A stretch of 64,000 nucleotides of DNA from Sphingomonas japonica. GTDB lineage: Bacteria > Pseudomonadota > Alphaproteobacteria > Sphingomonadales > Sphingomonadaceae. The stretch spans positions 2,319,501 to 2,383,500 of the forward strand of contig NZ_VDYR01000001.1 in the NCBI RefSeq assembly GCF_006346325.1, in the 5' to 3' direction. Every line of letters starts with the position of its first letter. Within the stretch, counting starts at the first letter, position 1. A model generated the notes under the pieces. The model was not told the origin of the DNA, did not search any database, and saw only the letters and a list, made by a program, of their open reading frames with translations. Both the position numbers and the translations under genes were made by a program. This document shows, piece by piece, positions 26,409-34,757 of this stretch.

Positions 26409-27620
26409 CTATCGCTTGAGCGTGGTGAGGGTGGGCACGACCTTCTGCCCCGGGTTCAGGAACGCGCCGGCGGTCAGCACGACGCGTTCGGTGCCGGTAA
26501 TGCCGCTGGCGATCGCGACGCCGGCATCGGACACGTCGCCGACCGTCACCGGACGCCGCTGCGCCTTGTTCTCGGCATCGAGGATATAGACGAAGCTGCC
26601 CTGCTGATCGTTGAGCACCGCCGATTCGGGGAGCATCGGCGCGGTCGTTGCGCCGGTCTGGATGCGCGCGCTGGCGAAACCCCCGGGACGCAGCGCGCGA
26701 TCGTAACGCACGGCGATGCGCGCGATCCCCTGCCGCGTCTGCGGATCGATCACCGGTGATACCTGCCAGACTTCGCCCGAAAAGGTTTCCTCCGAACCGA
26801 CAGGCTGGATCTCGGCGGGAACGCCGACGCTGACGCGCGCGAGGTCGCTTTCGCTCAACTGCGCGCGCATCTCCATCTGTCCACCCATCGCGACGCGGAA
26901 CAGAACGCCGCTGCCCGAACTGACGATCTGGCCCGGCTCGACCGCGCGGGTCAGCACCAGGCCGGCGGCGGGCGCGCGGATATCGAGACGGCCGTTGCGC
27001 GCCTGGGCTTCCTGAAGCTGCGCCTGTGCGACGCGGACGCGCGCGACTGCGGCATCGCGGGTGGCGGTGCGCTGATCGATGTCGGCGCGCGAGATGAAGC
27101 CGCGATCGACCAGCTGGTTGGCGCGTTCGAGCTGCGCCTGCGCGAGATCGGCGTCGGCCTGCGCCACCCGCACGCTCGCGGCGAGCGACGCCGCAGTCTG
27201 TGCCTGCACCGAGCGATCGACGGTCGCCAGCACCTGGCCGCTGTTCACCCAGCTGCCCGGCTCGACCAGCACGCGCGTCACCAGCCCGCCCTCGCCGGCG
27301 ACGCCGACCGGCATCTCGCGGCGCGCGGCGATCGCGCCGGTGCCGCTCACCACCTTGGTCACGGTGACGCGGCCGGGCACGGCGACGGTGACGCTGGGAA
27401 TCTGGCCGCCACCGGCGGGCGCCGCCGCGCCCGGTGCAGCCGTTCCAGCTTCGCCCTCGGCCTCGCCGCTGCGGAAGAAATACGCCGCCGCCGCCAGCGC
27501 CGCGACGATCAGGAGGATGGCAGCGACGATGATCCAGCGCCGACGGCGCGGACGCCCTTCGCGACCATCCTCGATCGCGATCGCCTCGCCCGGTCCGATT
27601 CCACCCGTTTCATAGTTCAT
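26409..27620 (-). CDS. RND efflux periplasmic adaptor (membrane fusion protein)
   Basis: The 403-residue adaptor linking the RND permease to an outer-membrane channel. One N-terminal anchor helix (RRWIIVAAILLIVAALAAAAYFF, residues about 28-50) follows a charged RRRRR segment. The HlyD core follows: lipoyl halves VAGEGGLVTRVLVEPGSWVNSGQVLATVD and LDIRAPAAGLVLTRAVEPGQIV flank an alpha-helical hairpin (residues 150-210). A beta-barrel and a membrane-proximal domain end in ERVVLTAGAFLNPGQKVVPTL. ATG 27620 (MNYETGGIGPGE) is chosen because the upstream extension has no family character. Confidence 0.9.
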   Translation of the reverse strand: MNYETGGIGPGEAIAIEDGREGRPRRRRWIIVAAILLIVAALAAAAYFFRSGEAEGEAGTAAPGAAAPAGGGQIPSVTVAVPGRVTVTKVVSGTGAIAARREMPVGVAGEGGLVTRVLVEPGSWVNSGQVLATVDRSVQAQTAASLAASVRVAQADADLAQAQLERANQLVDRGFISRADIDQRTATRDAAVARVRVAQAQLQEAQARNGRLDIRAPAAGLVLTRAVEPGQIVSSGSGVLFRVAMGGQMEMRAQLSESDLARVSVGVPAEIQPVGSEETFSGEVWQVSPVIDPQTRQGIARIAVRYDRALRPGGFASARIQTGATTAPMLPESAVLNDQQGSFVYILDAENKAQRRPVTVGDVSDAGVAIASGITGTERVVLTAGAFLNPGQKVVPTLTTLKR

Positions 27621-27730
27621 TTGCGCCACTTCCGCTCCGGCCCCTTCGCCGCGTTGCCCACGGGCTGTGTTATAGGAATAAGGCACCGACCTCAAGCGGT
27701 TCCGGCACGCGGCACCCACTGCCTGTTTTT

Positions 27731-27744
27731 TTGCGAAATCGCAA
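27731..27744. promoter_or_regulatory. Palindrome in the divergent efflux/SIMPL promoter region
   Basis: TTGCGAAATCGCAA has 6-base arms (TTGCGA/TCGCAA) around AA. It lies between the adaptor gene (start 27620, minus) and the SIMPL gene (start 27845, plus) and could be a repressor site, but no regulator gene is adjacent. On the minus strand TATAAC near 27671, with TTGAGG upstream, is a possible efflux-operon promoter with a short spacer. Confidence 0.3.
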
Positions 27745-27844
27745 GGATTTCCGGGTCCCGCCGAATGACGGCTTGCGGTTCATCGCGGGTTGCTGCGTCC
27801 TGCTGCATGACGCATGTTCATTGTCTGATACGGGAGGAACCCAA

Positions 27845-28570
27845 GTGATCCGCAAACTTCTGATTTCGGCGACCGCGCTGCCGCTGCTCGCGCTCGTCCC
27901 CGCCGCGGCGCAGACCCAGCCCGCTGCGCAACCGCCGATGCTGCTCGACGCGACGCTGCTCGACGTGGTTGCGGAAGGGCGCACGACGCGCGTCCCCGAC
28001 CTTGCCACGATCAACGCCGGCGTGGTCACCCAGTCGGCAACCGCCGCGGCGGCGATGACCGCCAATTCCGCGGCGATGGCGCGGGTCACCGCAGCGCTCA
28101 AGCGGGCCGGCGTGGCCGACCGCGACATCCAGACCTCGACGATCGGGCTCAGCCCGCAATATCGCTATGCCGAGAACCAGCCGCCCGTCATCACCGGCTA
28201 TCAGGCGTCGAACCGTGTCACGGTCCGGTTCCGCGATATCGCCCGCAGCGGCACGATCCTTGATGCGCTCGTCCGCGAAGGCGCCAACTCGATCGATGGT
28301 CCGACGCTGGGCCTGGCCGATCCCGATCCGGCGATGGACGAGGCCCGCACCAATGCCGTCAAGCGCGCCCGCGCCCGCGCCGAACTCTACGCCCGTGCCG
28401 CAGGGCTGCGCGTCGAACGTGTCCTGTCGATCAGCGAGCAGCAGCAACCGCCGGTCGGTCCGATGCCGGTGATGATGAGCGCGCGGATGGAAGCCAAGGA
28501 CGCTACCGAGGTGGTGCCGGGCGAGCAGGACATCACCGCGCAGCTATGGGTGCGCTTCCTGCTGCGCTGA
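27845..28570 (+). CDS. SIMPL-domain (DUF541) periplasmic protein
   Basis: A 241-residue exported protein. A GTG start at 27845 follows GGGAGGAA by 8 bases and gives a clean signal peptide (VIRKLLISATALPLLALVPAAAQ). The mature part has the SIMPL/DUF541 pattern: LLDVVAEGRTTRVPDLATINAGVVTQSATAAAAMTANSAAMARVTAALKRAGVADRDIQTSTIGLSPQY, GYQASNRVTVRFRDIARSGTILDALVREGANSIDGPTLGL, and the alanine- and arginine-rich ARARAELYARAAGLRVERVLSI. Relatives (E. coli YggE, BP26) have stress-protective roles that are not well defined. The first 38 codons of the longer open frame are not included. Confidence 0.85.
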   Translation: MIRKLLISATALPLLALVPAAAQTQPAAQPPMLLDATLLDVVAEGRTTRVPDLATINAGVVTQSATAAAAMTANSAAMARVTAALKRAGVADRDIQTSTIGLSPQYRYAENQPPVITGYQASNRVTVRFRDIARSGTILDALVREGANSIDGPTLGLADPDPAMDEARTNAVKRARARAELYARAAGLRVERVLSISEQQQPPVGPMPVMMSARMEAKDATEVVPGEQDITAQLWVRFLLR

Positions 28571-28609
28571 GCAGCGCAGCGGTTGGGTGCGGACTTCCCC
28601 CACGCAACG

Positions 28610-28641
28610 AAAAGGCCGCTCCATCGCTGGAGCGGCCTTTT
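28610..28641. terminator. Bidirectional rho-independent terminator
   Basis: AAAAGGCCGCTCCA, loop TCGC, and the perfect inverse complement ending in CCTTTT. The A-tract and T-tract on both sides allow it to stop the SIMPL transcript (plus) and the GlsB transcript (minus). Confidence 0.9.
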
Positions 28642-28662
28642 GCCTGTTCTCGGATCGCGGCG

Positions 28663-28914
28663 TTACCGGACCCGGCCGCGGCGCACGAGGTTGACGATCG
28701 CCAGCAGGATCACCGCGCCCACCAGCGACGTGAGGAAGCTCATCACGGTGATGCCGTCATTGATGTTCTGACCGAAGATCAGCGACGCGATGAACGCACC
28801 GACGATGCCGACGACGATGTTCAGGATGATGCCCTGCTGTGCATCGGTGCGCATGATGATGCTGGCGAGCCAGCCTACGACACCGCCGACAATAAGCCAG
28901 ATAATCAAACCCAT
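28663..28914 (-). CDS. GlsB/YeaQ/YmgE family stress membrane protein
   Basis: An 83-residue protein of three glycine-rich helices: GLIIWLIVGGVVGWLASIIM, GIILNIVVGIVGAFIASLIFG, SFLTSLVGAVILLAIVNLVRRGR. This is the transglycosylase-associated (Tag) family pattern, found in general-stress regulons of many bacteria; the molecular function is not established. A CGGAGGGACTT ribosome site precedes the ATG. A possible EcfG-type promoter lies upstream. Confidence 0.88.
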   Translation of the reverse strand: MGLIIWLIVGGVVGWLASIIMRTDAQQGIILNIVVGIVGAFIASLIFGQNINDGITVMSFLTSLVGAVILLAIVNLVRRGRVR

Positions 28915-28962
28915 GATAAGTCCCTCCGTTATGCCGGATTGGTATCCGACCGACGGGTGCTA

Positions 28963-28989
28963 GGACTCGCGAAAGCAGTGGTTTGTTCC
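28963..28989 (-). promoter_or_regulatory. Possible EcfG (general stress sigma) promoter for the GlsB gene
   Basis: On the minus strand GGAAC (28985-28989) is followed, after about 15 bases, by CGAGTCC, near the expected GGAAC-N16/17-CGTT of alphaproteobacterial EcfG promoters. The -35 is exact and the -10 imperfect. It lies about 50-75 bp before the GlsB start. Confidence 0.4.
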
Positions 28990-29074
28990 GTCTGCGTTTT
29001 GAACAACCGTCCGGCAATGCGACGAACCGTTGTCCGCGCTGGGAAGAGTCGGCGGCGCAGTCGCCTTTGATACC

Positions 29075-29374
29075 TCAATATTTGCGCTGGCGCTCGTACA
29101 GCGAACGGTAATGCTGGATGCGCGTCACGCGCAGGCCGGGCATCCCGGAACGGTCGATCGCGCGCTGCCATCCGGCGAATTCCTCGACGGTGAGGCCATA
29201 TCGGTCGCAGACCTCGTCCACGGTAAGCAACCCGCCATTGACTGCCGCGACCACTTCCGCCTTGCGCCGAACGACCCAGCGCGTGGTGCTGGGCGGCGGC
29301 AGCGTGTCGAGCGTCAGCGGCTCGCCGAGCGGGCCGATGACCTTGGCAGGCCGAATTTTCTGGTTCTCGATCAT
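29075..29374 (-). CDS. sciP: CtrA inhibitor SciP (DUF1153)
   Basis: A 99-residue small regulator. The N-terminal PAKVIGPLGEPLTLDTLPPPSTTRWVVRRKAEVVAAVNGGLLTVDEVCDRYGLTVEEFAGWQRAID is the helix-turn-helix-bearing DUF1153 core, and the end YRSLYERQRKY is also conserved. In Caulobacter SciP binds CtrA-regulated promoters and blocks CtrA activation in G1 cells. This is direct evidence of the CtrA cell-cycle pathway and of an alphaproteobacterium. Confidence 0.92.
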   Translation of the reverse strand: MIENQKIRPAKVIGPLGEPLTLDTLPPPSTTRWVVRRKAEVVAAVNGGLLTVDEVCDRYGLTVEEFAGWQRAIDRSGMPGLRVTRIQHYRSLYERQRKY

Positions 29375-29458
29375 CCACTAACCTCGATCGGGGCGGGGGC
29401 CCCTTGAACACCGTAACGACGCCTGTAGCGCACCACCCTTGAACATCGCTTAAAGCCG

Positions 29459-29707
29459 CTAGGTAAACACCACGTTCATCGCCAGCCGCTGCCGTGCGAG
29501 CGTCGCAGCGGTGGCACGGTTGAACGCAGCCGGAGCCTCAAAGCGGGGGTGACGACCCTCGCCGGGCGCGCGGTCGAGCATCGCCTGCAACCGCGCCGTC
29601 GGACTTGCCGCCTGTCGCGCCGCGATGCCGGCGAGCAGGACCGCGAGCCCGGCCGGCAAGGCGCGGATCGGACGGGCTTGATCGTGGAAGGCGAAGCTGA
29701 GGTCCAA
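29459..29707 (-). CDS. Small hypothetical ORF
   Basis: An 82-codon frame between sciP and mnmA. It reads LDLSFAFHDQARPIRALPAGLAVLLAGIAARQAASPTARLQAMLDRAPGEGRHPRFEAPAAFNRATAATLARQRLAMNVVFT, with one hydrophobic stretch. There is no in-frame ATG or GTG; TTG at 29707, with CAGGAT upstream, is the only usual start. I recognise no family. Without a gene here, the space between sciP and mnmA is about 450 bases. It may be non-coding. Confidence 0.35.
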   Translation of the reverse strand: MDLSFAFHDQARPIRALPAGLAVLLAGIAARQAASPTARLQAMLDRAPGEGRHPRFEAPAAFNRATAATLARQRLAMNVVFT

Positions 29708-29831
29708 CGGGCGATCCTGAACGGTTGCGACTCGAACCCCGCATGTAGCGATGGCCGCTGAATCACCGGTAAAGGAGCGCGATCGCGCGCCTGAGCAGGG
29801 GTTTTTTGCAACCCGGCGTTCTTTTGCCTAC

Positions 29832-30953
29832 ATGGCGTCCATGCCGATCGGGGATTTCCAGCTGCCCGCGCCGCCCCAGGCGCGCCGGATCGTCGTCGCC
29901 ATGTCGGGCGGCGTCGACAGCTCGGTCGTCGCCGCGCTTGCCGCGCAGACCGGGGCAGAGACGATCGGCGTCACGCTGCAGCTGTACGACCATGGCGAGG
30001 CGACCGGACGCGCGGGCAGCTGCTGCGCGGGGCGCGACATCCGCGATGCGCGCGCGGTGTGCGACCGGCTCGGCATCGCGCATTATGTGTTCGATCACGA
30101 AAGCAGCTTTCGCACGCAGGTGATCGACGATTTCGCCGACGAGTATCTCGCCGGGCGCACGCCGATCCCATGCGTACAATGCAATATGGGTCCGAAGTTC
30201 ACCGATCTGTTCCGGCTTGCCCGTGATCTGGGCGCCGACTGCCTCGCCACCGGTCATTATGTTCGCCGCGTCGAAGGTCCGGCCGGCGCCGAACTGCACC
30301 GCGCGATAGATCCGGCGCGCGACCAGAGCTATTTTCTGTTCGCGACGACGCAGGAACAGCTCGACTATCTGCGCTTTCCGCTCGGCGGCCTGCCCAAGGC
30401 GGAAGTCCGCGCGCTTGCTGAGGCGTTCGGGCTGACGGTCGCGGCCAAGCCCGACAGCCAGGACATCTGCTTCGTCCCCGACGGCGATTACGCGTCGCTG
30501 GTTCGCAAGCTGCGCCCCGATGCCGTCGATGGCGGCGAGATCGTCGATCTGGCGGGGCGGGTGCTGGGCCGGCATGCGGGCATCATCCACTACACCGTCG
30601 GCCAGCGCCGGGGTTTGGAGATTGGCGGTCAGGCCGAGCCGCTCTACGTCGTCCGGCTCGAGCCGCACACCAAGCGCGTGGTCGTTGGACCGAAGGCAGC
30701 GCTGGCGGTAGCATCGGCGCGGATCGAGCGGGTCAACTGGATCGGCGGCGCGCACACCGGACCGCTGACCGTCAAGGTCCGCTCACTGGCACGCCCGGTT
30801 CCTGCCCGCTTCGATGGCGCGACGGTGGCGTTCGAGGCGCCGGAATATGGCGTCGCCCCCGGTCAGGCAGCCGCGCTGTACGACGGCGACCGCGTGCTGG
30901 GCGGCGGCTGGATCACCGCGACCGAGCCTGCCGCCGCGATGCTCGCTGCCTAA
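29832..30953 (+). CDS. mnmA: tRNA-specific 2-thiouridylase MnmA
   Basis: Thiolates U34 of Glu, Gln and Lys tRNAs, using ATP and sulfur relayed to its catalytic cysteines. From ATG 29832 it is 373 residues. The PP-loop is [34 protein letters not shown] and [12 protein letters not shown] carry the conserved catalytic Cys-x-x-Cys motif region; [31 protein letters not shown] and [13 protein letters not shown] are all family signatures. The C-terminal beta-barrel (residues 285-365) is complete. The longer frame from 29751 is not used because its first 27 codons lack similarity. ATG 29841 is another possible start. Confidence 0.95.
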   Translation: MASMPIGDFQLPAPPQARRIVVAMSGGVDSSVVAALAAQTGAETIGVTLQLYDHGEATGRAGSCCAGRDIRDARAVCDRLGIAHYVFDHESSFRTQVIDDFADEYLAGRTPIPCVQCNMGPKFTDLFRLARDLGADCLATGHYVRRVEGPAGAELHRAIDPARDQSYFLFATTQEQLDYLRFPLGGLPKAEVRALAEAFGLTVAAKPDSQDICFVPDGDYASLVRKLRPDAVDGGEIVDLAGRVLGRHAGIIHYTVGQRRGLEIGGQAEPLYVVRLEPHTKRVVVGPKAALAVASARIERVNWIGGAHTGPLTVKVRSLARPVPARFDGATVAFEAPEYGVAPGQAAALYDGDRVLGGGWITATEPAAAMLAA

Positions 30954-31270
30954 CGCAGCGGCTCGGGCTGGCAGCCGAGTTCGGGATCGAAGGTGACCGA
31001 GCGGCTGGCGATCAGTGGTACCGACGCGGTGACGGTGCGGGTAGCAGGATCATCGGTCAGCGTGATCGGCTCCATCCCCGGTTCGAAATCGGCATAGCAT
31101 TGCGCAAGCGGGCGATTGCCGATGTACCGGCACGCGCAGGCGACCCGAGCGCCATAGCCGACGCCCAATGCCAGTTGCGGCTGCATCGAGCGGATATAGG
31201 CGAACGCGCCCGCCGCCAGTAGCAGCAGTATCGCAAGCAGCGACCAGCCGATCTTGCTTCTTGTCTTCAT
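30950..31270 (-). CDS. Hypothetical single-pass membrane protein
   Basis: A 106-residue protein starting [28 protein letters not shown], a basic N-terminus and one membrane or signal segment. The remaining part has four Cys ([16 protein letters not shown] and ELGCQPEP) compatible with disulfides in the periplasm. I recognise no family. It is divergent from the serine hydrolase gene (24 bases between starts) and convergent with mnmA, overlapping its stop by 4 bases. Confidence 0.65.
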   Translation of the reverse strand: MKTRSKIGWSLLAILLLLAAGAFAYIRSMQPQLALGVGYGARVACACRYIGNRPLAQCYADFEPGMEPITLTDDPATRTVTASVPLIASRSVTFDPELGCQPEPLR

Positions 31271-31294
31271 CTCCGGCGAGCCTAGTCTGCCCGA

Positions 31295-32335
31295 ATGCGC
31301 TTGCCTATCGTCCTCTTCGCCGCGTTGATGCTGGGGGGCACGACGGTCGTCCCCCCGCCTTCGACCGACCCGCTGTTCGCCGCAGGGCAAGGCGAGACGC
31401 GCGGCGTGCTGATGCTGATCGACGGCAGGGTCGCGCAAAAGCGCTATGCGCCGGGCTATTCCGACGCCAACCGCTTCATCAGCTGGTCGATGGCCAAGAC
31501 GATCACGGCGATGCTGGTCGGCGAACTGGTCGCCGACGGACGACTGCAACTCGACGCGCCCGCTCCGGTCGCCGAATGGGCGGACGACGCACGCCGTCGC
31601 ATCACGCTGCGGCAATTGCTGCACATGGCCTCGGGGCTCGACCATACCGAAGTCGGCGAACCGATCGAGAATTCGGACACCAACCAGATCCTGTTCGTCG
31701 GCGGCACGCAGGACATGGCGGCACGCGCGATCGCCAAGCCGCTCGAGGCGGCGCCGGGGCAGCGGTTCGAATACAGCTCGATGACGACGCTGATCCTGTC
31801 GGAGATCATCACCCGCACGTTGACCGACAGCCGCGAGCCGCGGGTGCGGGCGGCGGCGTATCGACGCTTTGCGGAGGAACGGTTGCTGCGCCCCGCCGGG
31901 ATCACCACCGCGTTCCTCGAATTCGACGGTGCAGGGACACAGATTGGCGGGTCGATCCTGCACATGGGGCTGGACGACTGGGGACGGATCGGCACGCTGC
32001 TGCTGGACGGGCGGGCTGCGGACGGAACACAGGTAATTGCGCCCGGCTGGCTGGCCTTCATGAAGGCGCCGTCGCCGACCAACGGCCATTATGGGGGGCA
32101 GACGTGGCTCAACACGGCGGGGGCGGACGACGCGCTCTTTCCGGGCAAAGGTCCGGACACGACGGTGGCGGCGCTGGGGCATCTCGGCCAGTATGTGATA
32201 GCCGCCCGGGGCACCGTTCCCGGCACGGCAACGCCGCGAAGCGTGGTGCTGGTGCGGCTCGGGAAGACCCAGGACGATCAGCTGGCCGCGGTGCGCGCGG
32301 CGCTTGGCGACGTGCTCGATCCGCTGGTCGAATAG
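31295..32335 (+). CDS. Serine hydrolase, beta-lactamase class C/esterase family
   Basis: A 346-residue exported protein with a signal peptide (MRLPIVLFAALMLGGTT). The SxxK motif is ISWSMAKTITA (Ser65, Lys68). ITLRQLLHMASGLDH is the usual L-L-x-H-x-S/A-G-L segment, EYSSMTTLILSEII holds the Tyr motif (YSS in place of YxN), and HLGQ near residue 288 stands for the KTG box. This is the beta-lactamase-like serine hydrolase family, with members acting as esterases, DD-peptidases or amidases; resistance to beta-lactams should not be assumed. Confidence 0.85.
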   Translation: MRLPIVLFAALMLGGTTVVPPPSTDPLFAAGQGETRGVLMLIDGRVAQKRYAPGYSDANRFISWSMAKTITAMLVGELVADGRLQLDAPAPVAEWADDARRRITLRQLLHMASGLDHTEVGEPIENSDTNQILFVGGTQDMAARAIAKPLEAAPGQRFEYSSMTTLILSEIITRTLTDSREPRVRAAAYRRFAEERLLRPAGITTAFLEFDGAGTQIGGSILHMGLDDWGRIGTLLLDGRAADGTQVIAPGWLAFMKAPSPTNGHYGGQTWLNTAGADDALFPGKGPDTTVAALGHLGQYVIAARGTVPGTATPRSVVLVRLGKTQDDQLAAVRAALGDVLDPLVE

Positions 32336-32336
32336 C

Positions 32337-33131
32337 CTATAGCCGGAACCATCCCTCGATCACGGTCACGCATTGGCCGGTCAGCAGCGTTTGGTCGCCC
32401 GCCAGTTCGCACGTCACCCGACCGCCACGCACGCTGGCCTGGAACGCGGTAAAGGTTTCGCGGCCGAGGCGGTCGGACCAATAGGGCGTGAGCACCGCAT
32501 GCGCCGAACCGGTCACCGGATCCTCGTCGATGCCGGCGAACGGCGCGAACACGCGGCTGACGACATCGGCTTCGCTTCCGGGTGCAGTGACGATGGTGAG
32601 GATATCTTCGGAGCCCGTCAGCGCCCGGAAATCGGGCCGGACCGCGCGCACGGAGTCGGCGCTGCCCAGCACGACCAGACTGTAGCCGCCGGGATGCCAC
32701 AAAGTCGCGTCGGCATGGGCGAGGCCAAGCGCTGCAAGCGTGTTCGGCAGCGGCTTCGGCTCGGCGCGGTAGGTGGGCAAGGCCATGCGATAGCCGCTGT
32801 CGTGCCGTTCGACCCACAGCGTTCCCGCCTTGCGCGTGGCAAAGGTCACGCGGTCGCGCGCGGGATCGCCCGACAACAGGACATGTCCGCTCGCCAGCGT
32901 CGCATGACCGCACAAGGCGACCTCGATCGCGGGCGTGAACCAGCGCAGTTCATAGTCCGTCGCTCCGCTTGGGTCAGGAACGACGAACGCGGTCTCGCTC
33001 AGGTTGTTCTCCGCGGCGATCGCCTGGAGGACGGCGTCGTCCAGCCAGGCATCGAGCGGGATCACCGCCGCGGGATTGCCGGTGAACGGACGATCGGCGA
33101 ACGCATCGACCTGCGCGAACGGCAGCTTCAT
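32337..33131 (-). CDS. PhzF family isomerase-like protein
   Basis: A 264-residue protein. It starts VDAFADRPFTGNPAAVIPLD, the canonical PhzF N-terminus, and the catalytic Glu is at residue 46 in NNLSETAFV. ALCGHATLASGHVLL and GIDEDPVTGSAHAVLTPYW complete the family signature. Characterised members isomerise phenazine precursors or epimerise metabolites; there are no phenazine genes here, so the substrate is unknown. It is convergent with the serine hydrolase gene (1-base gap). Confidence 0.9.
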   Translation of the reverse strand: MKLPFAQVDAFADRPFTGNPAAVIPLDAWLDDAVLQAIAAENNLSETAFVVPDPSGATDYELRWFTPAIEVALCGHATLASGHVLLSGDPARDRVTFATRKAGTLWVERHDSGYRMALPTYRAEPKPLPNTLAALGLAHADATLWHPGGYSLVVLGSADSVRAVRPDFRALTGSEDILTIVTAPGSEADVVSRVFAPFAGIDEDPVTGSAHAVLTPYWSDRLGRETFTAFQASVRGGRVTCELAGDQTLLTGQCVTVIEGWFRL

Positions 33132-33141
33132 GCCGGGCGCC

Positions 33142-34089
33142 TCATATCCGCTTGGCGAACCAATGCGGGGTCACGTCGGCCTCGACGAGCGGATTGTCGG
33201 TGTCGACATGGCCTGCGGGATCGAGATGGATCAGCACCTCGACCTTGGGAAAGGCGCGGCGCAGCGCCTTTTCGACATCCTCGACGATGTCGTGCGCGGC
33301 CCCGACAGTGAGCGCGCCGTCGACTTCCATGTGGAACTGCGCGAAGTCGTGGCTGCCCGAACGGCGGGTGCGAAAATCGTGGATGCCCTGCAAGCCCGGC
33401 TGGCGCGCGGCGACCTCGATGAAACGCGCCCGCTGCTCCTCGGGCCATTCCTTGTCCATCAGCTGATCGATCGCGTTCGACGAGGCCTTGAACGCGCCCC
33501 AGCCGAGCCACAGCGCGATGGCGATGCCGAACACCGGGTCGGCCCAGCTCAATCCCAAAAACTGATCGAGCGCGATCGCCGCGATCACCGCGCCGTTGAG
33601 CAGCAGGTCGGACTGGTAATGGACGTTGTCGGCGAGGATCGCGACCGATCCGGTTTTGCGGATGACGCTGCGCTGATACCATAGCAGCAAGGCGGTCGCG
33701 GCGATCGCGATCAGCGACACGGCGATGCCGAACTCGCCGTCGCTGGTCTGGCGCGGCATCTGAAACGCCAGAATCGCGCGCCACGCGATCCCGACCGCCG
33801 ACGCGGTGATGAGCCCGACCTGGAACAGCGCCGCCAGCGCTTCCGCCTTGCCGTGTCCGAAGCGATGGTCGTGGTCGGCAGGCTCGGCCGCCAGCCGGAC
33901 GCCGTACAAGGTGACGAGACTGGCAAGCAGGTCGAGCCCGGTGTCGGCGAGGCTGCCGAGCATCGCAACCGATCCGGTATGCCAAGCAGCAAACCCCTTG
34001 AGCGCGAGCAGGAAGCACGCGGTGGCGACGCTGGCCAGCGCGGCGCGCAGCGCGAAGGGAATGAAGCGGCGGCGTTCGTCGAGCGTCAT
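33142..34089 (-). CDS. Cation diffusion facilitator (FieF-like divalent metal exporter)
   Basis: A 315-residue inner-membrane exporter for divalent metals such as Zn, Fe or Mn. Six helices are visible. The metal site in helix 2 is LADTGLDLLASLV and in helix 5 DNVHYQSDLLLNG, and DHDHRFGHGKAEALAALFQ is the CDF loop. The cytosolic C-terminal domain has HDFRTRRSGSHDFAQFHMEVDGALTVGAAHDIVEDVEKAL. The gene overlaps the downstream end of pdxH by four bases (ATG in the pdxH stop), so the two are probably co-transcribed; the phzF-like gene follows after 10 bases. Confidence 0.92.
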   Translation of the reverse strand: MTLDERRRFIPFALRAALASVATACFLLALKGFAAWHTGSVAMLGSLADTGLDLLASLVTLYGVRLAAEPADHDHRFGHGKAEALAALFQVGLITASAVGIAWRAILAFQMPRQTSDGEFGIAVSLIAIAATALLLWYQRSVIRKTGSVAILADNVHYQSDLLLNGAVIAAIALDQFLGLSWADPVFGIAIALWLGWGAFKASSNAIDQLMDKEWPEEQRARFIEVAARQPGLQGIHDFRTRRSGSHDFAQFHMEVDGALTVGAAHDIVEDVEKALRRAFPKVEVLIHLDPAGHVDTDNPLVEADVTPHWFAKRI

Positions 34090-34664
34090 GGGTAGAGCAT
34101 CCCTTCGCTCCAGCCGCTCGCTCCGGCGGTGAATACGCGACGTTCGTGCAGCCGGTGAGCACGGTCCTGCCAGAATTCGATCTGGTGCGGCGTCACGCGA
34201 TAGCCGCCCCAGTGCGGGGGGCGCGGCACGTCCCGCCCATCGAACCGCGCCTGCATCTCAGCGAAGCGCGCCTCGAACGTGGCGCGATCGGCAAGCGGCC
34301 GCGACTGGTCCGACGCCCAAGCGCCGAGCTGCGAATCGCGGCTGCGAGTGCCGAAATAGGCGTCGGATTCGGCGTCGCTGGCATGCGCCACCGGCCCTTC
34401 GATCCGAACCTGCCGCCGCAATGACTTCCAGTGAAACAGCAGCGCCGCCTTTGCCGCGGCGCGCAGGTCGCCCGCCTTGCGGCTTTCGCGGTTGGTGTAA
34501 AATACGAATCCGTCGGCGCCATGCCCCTTGAGCAGCACCATCCGCACCGACGGCTGGCCATCCGCGCCGACCGTCGCCAATGCCATCGCATTGGGGTCGT
34601 TCGGCTCGCTGGCCTGCGCCTCGGCATACCAGGCGTCGAACAGGGCGATCGGATCGTCTGCCAT
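34086..34664 (-). CDS. pdxH: Pyridoxamine 5'-phosphate oxidase
   Basis: Oxidises pyridoxine- or pyridoxamine-phosphate to pyridoxal phosphate with FMN. It has 192 residues, slightly short of E. coli PdxH (218) but the alphaproteobacterial size. Visible motifs are DPNAMALATVGADGQPSVRMVLLKGHGADGFVFYTNRESRKAGDL (FMN and substrate region), ALLFHWKSLRRQVRIEG, and the C-terminal PPHWGGYRVTPHQIEFWQDRAHRLHERRVF. It is the first gene of a probable pdxH-CDF-phzF run. Confidence 0.94.
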   Translation of the reverse strand: MADDPIALFDAWYAEAQASEPNDPNAMALATVGADGQPSVRMVLLKGHGADGFVFYTNRESRKAGDLRAAAKAALLFHWKSLRRQVRIEGPVAHASDAESDAYFGTRSRDSQLGAWASDQSRPLADRATFEARFAEMQARFDGRDVPRPPHWGGYRVTPHQIEFWQDRAHRLHERRVFTAGASGWSEGMLYP

Positions 34665-34757
34665 CGCGCCGCATTACCCCCAGGATACGCATTTTGTCGA
34701 GGAACGATGCGTGCGCTCGTGCTTTGAATCGGCCTCGCAACGACCGGGGAGACGGTG

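Noticed and set aside
25155..26759. A 534-codon open frame on the plus strand opposite the RND genes
   Set aside because: It is antisense to the well-supported permease and adaptor, is rich in Asp/Arg/His as expected from reverse reading of GC-rich codons, and has no family motif.
31295..32335. Annotation of the serine hydrolase as a beta-lactamase resistance gene
   Set aside because: The YxN and KTG motifs are replaced (YSS, HLGQ), which fits esterase-like relatives better than a true beta-lactamase.
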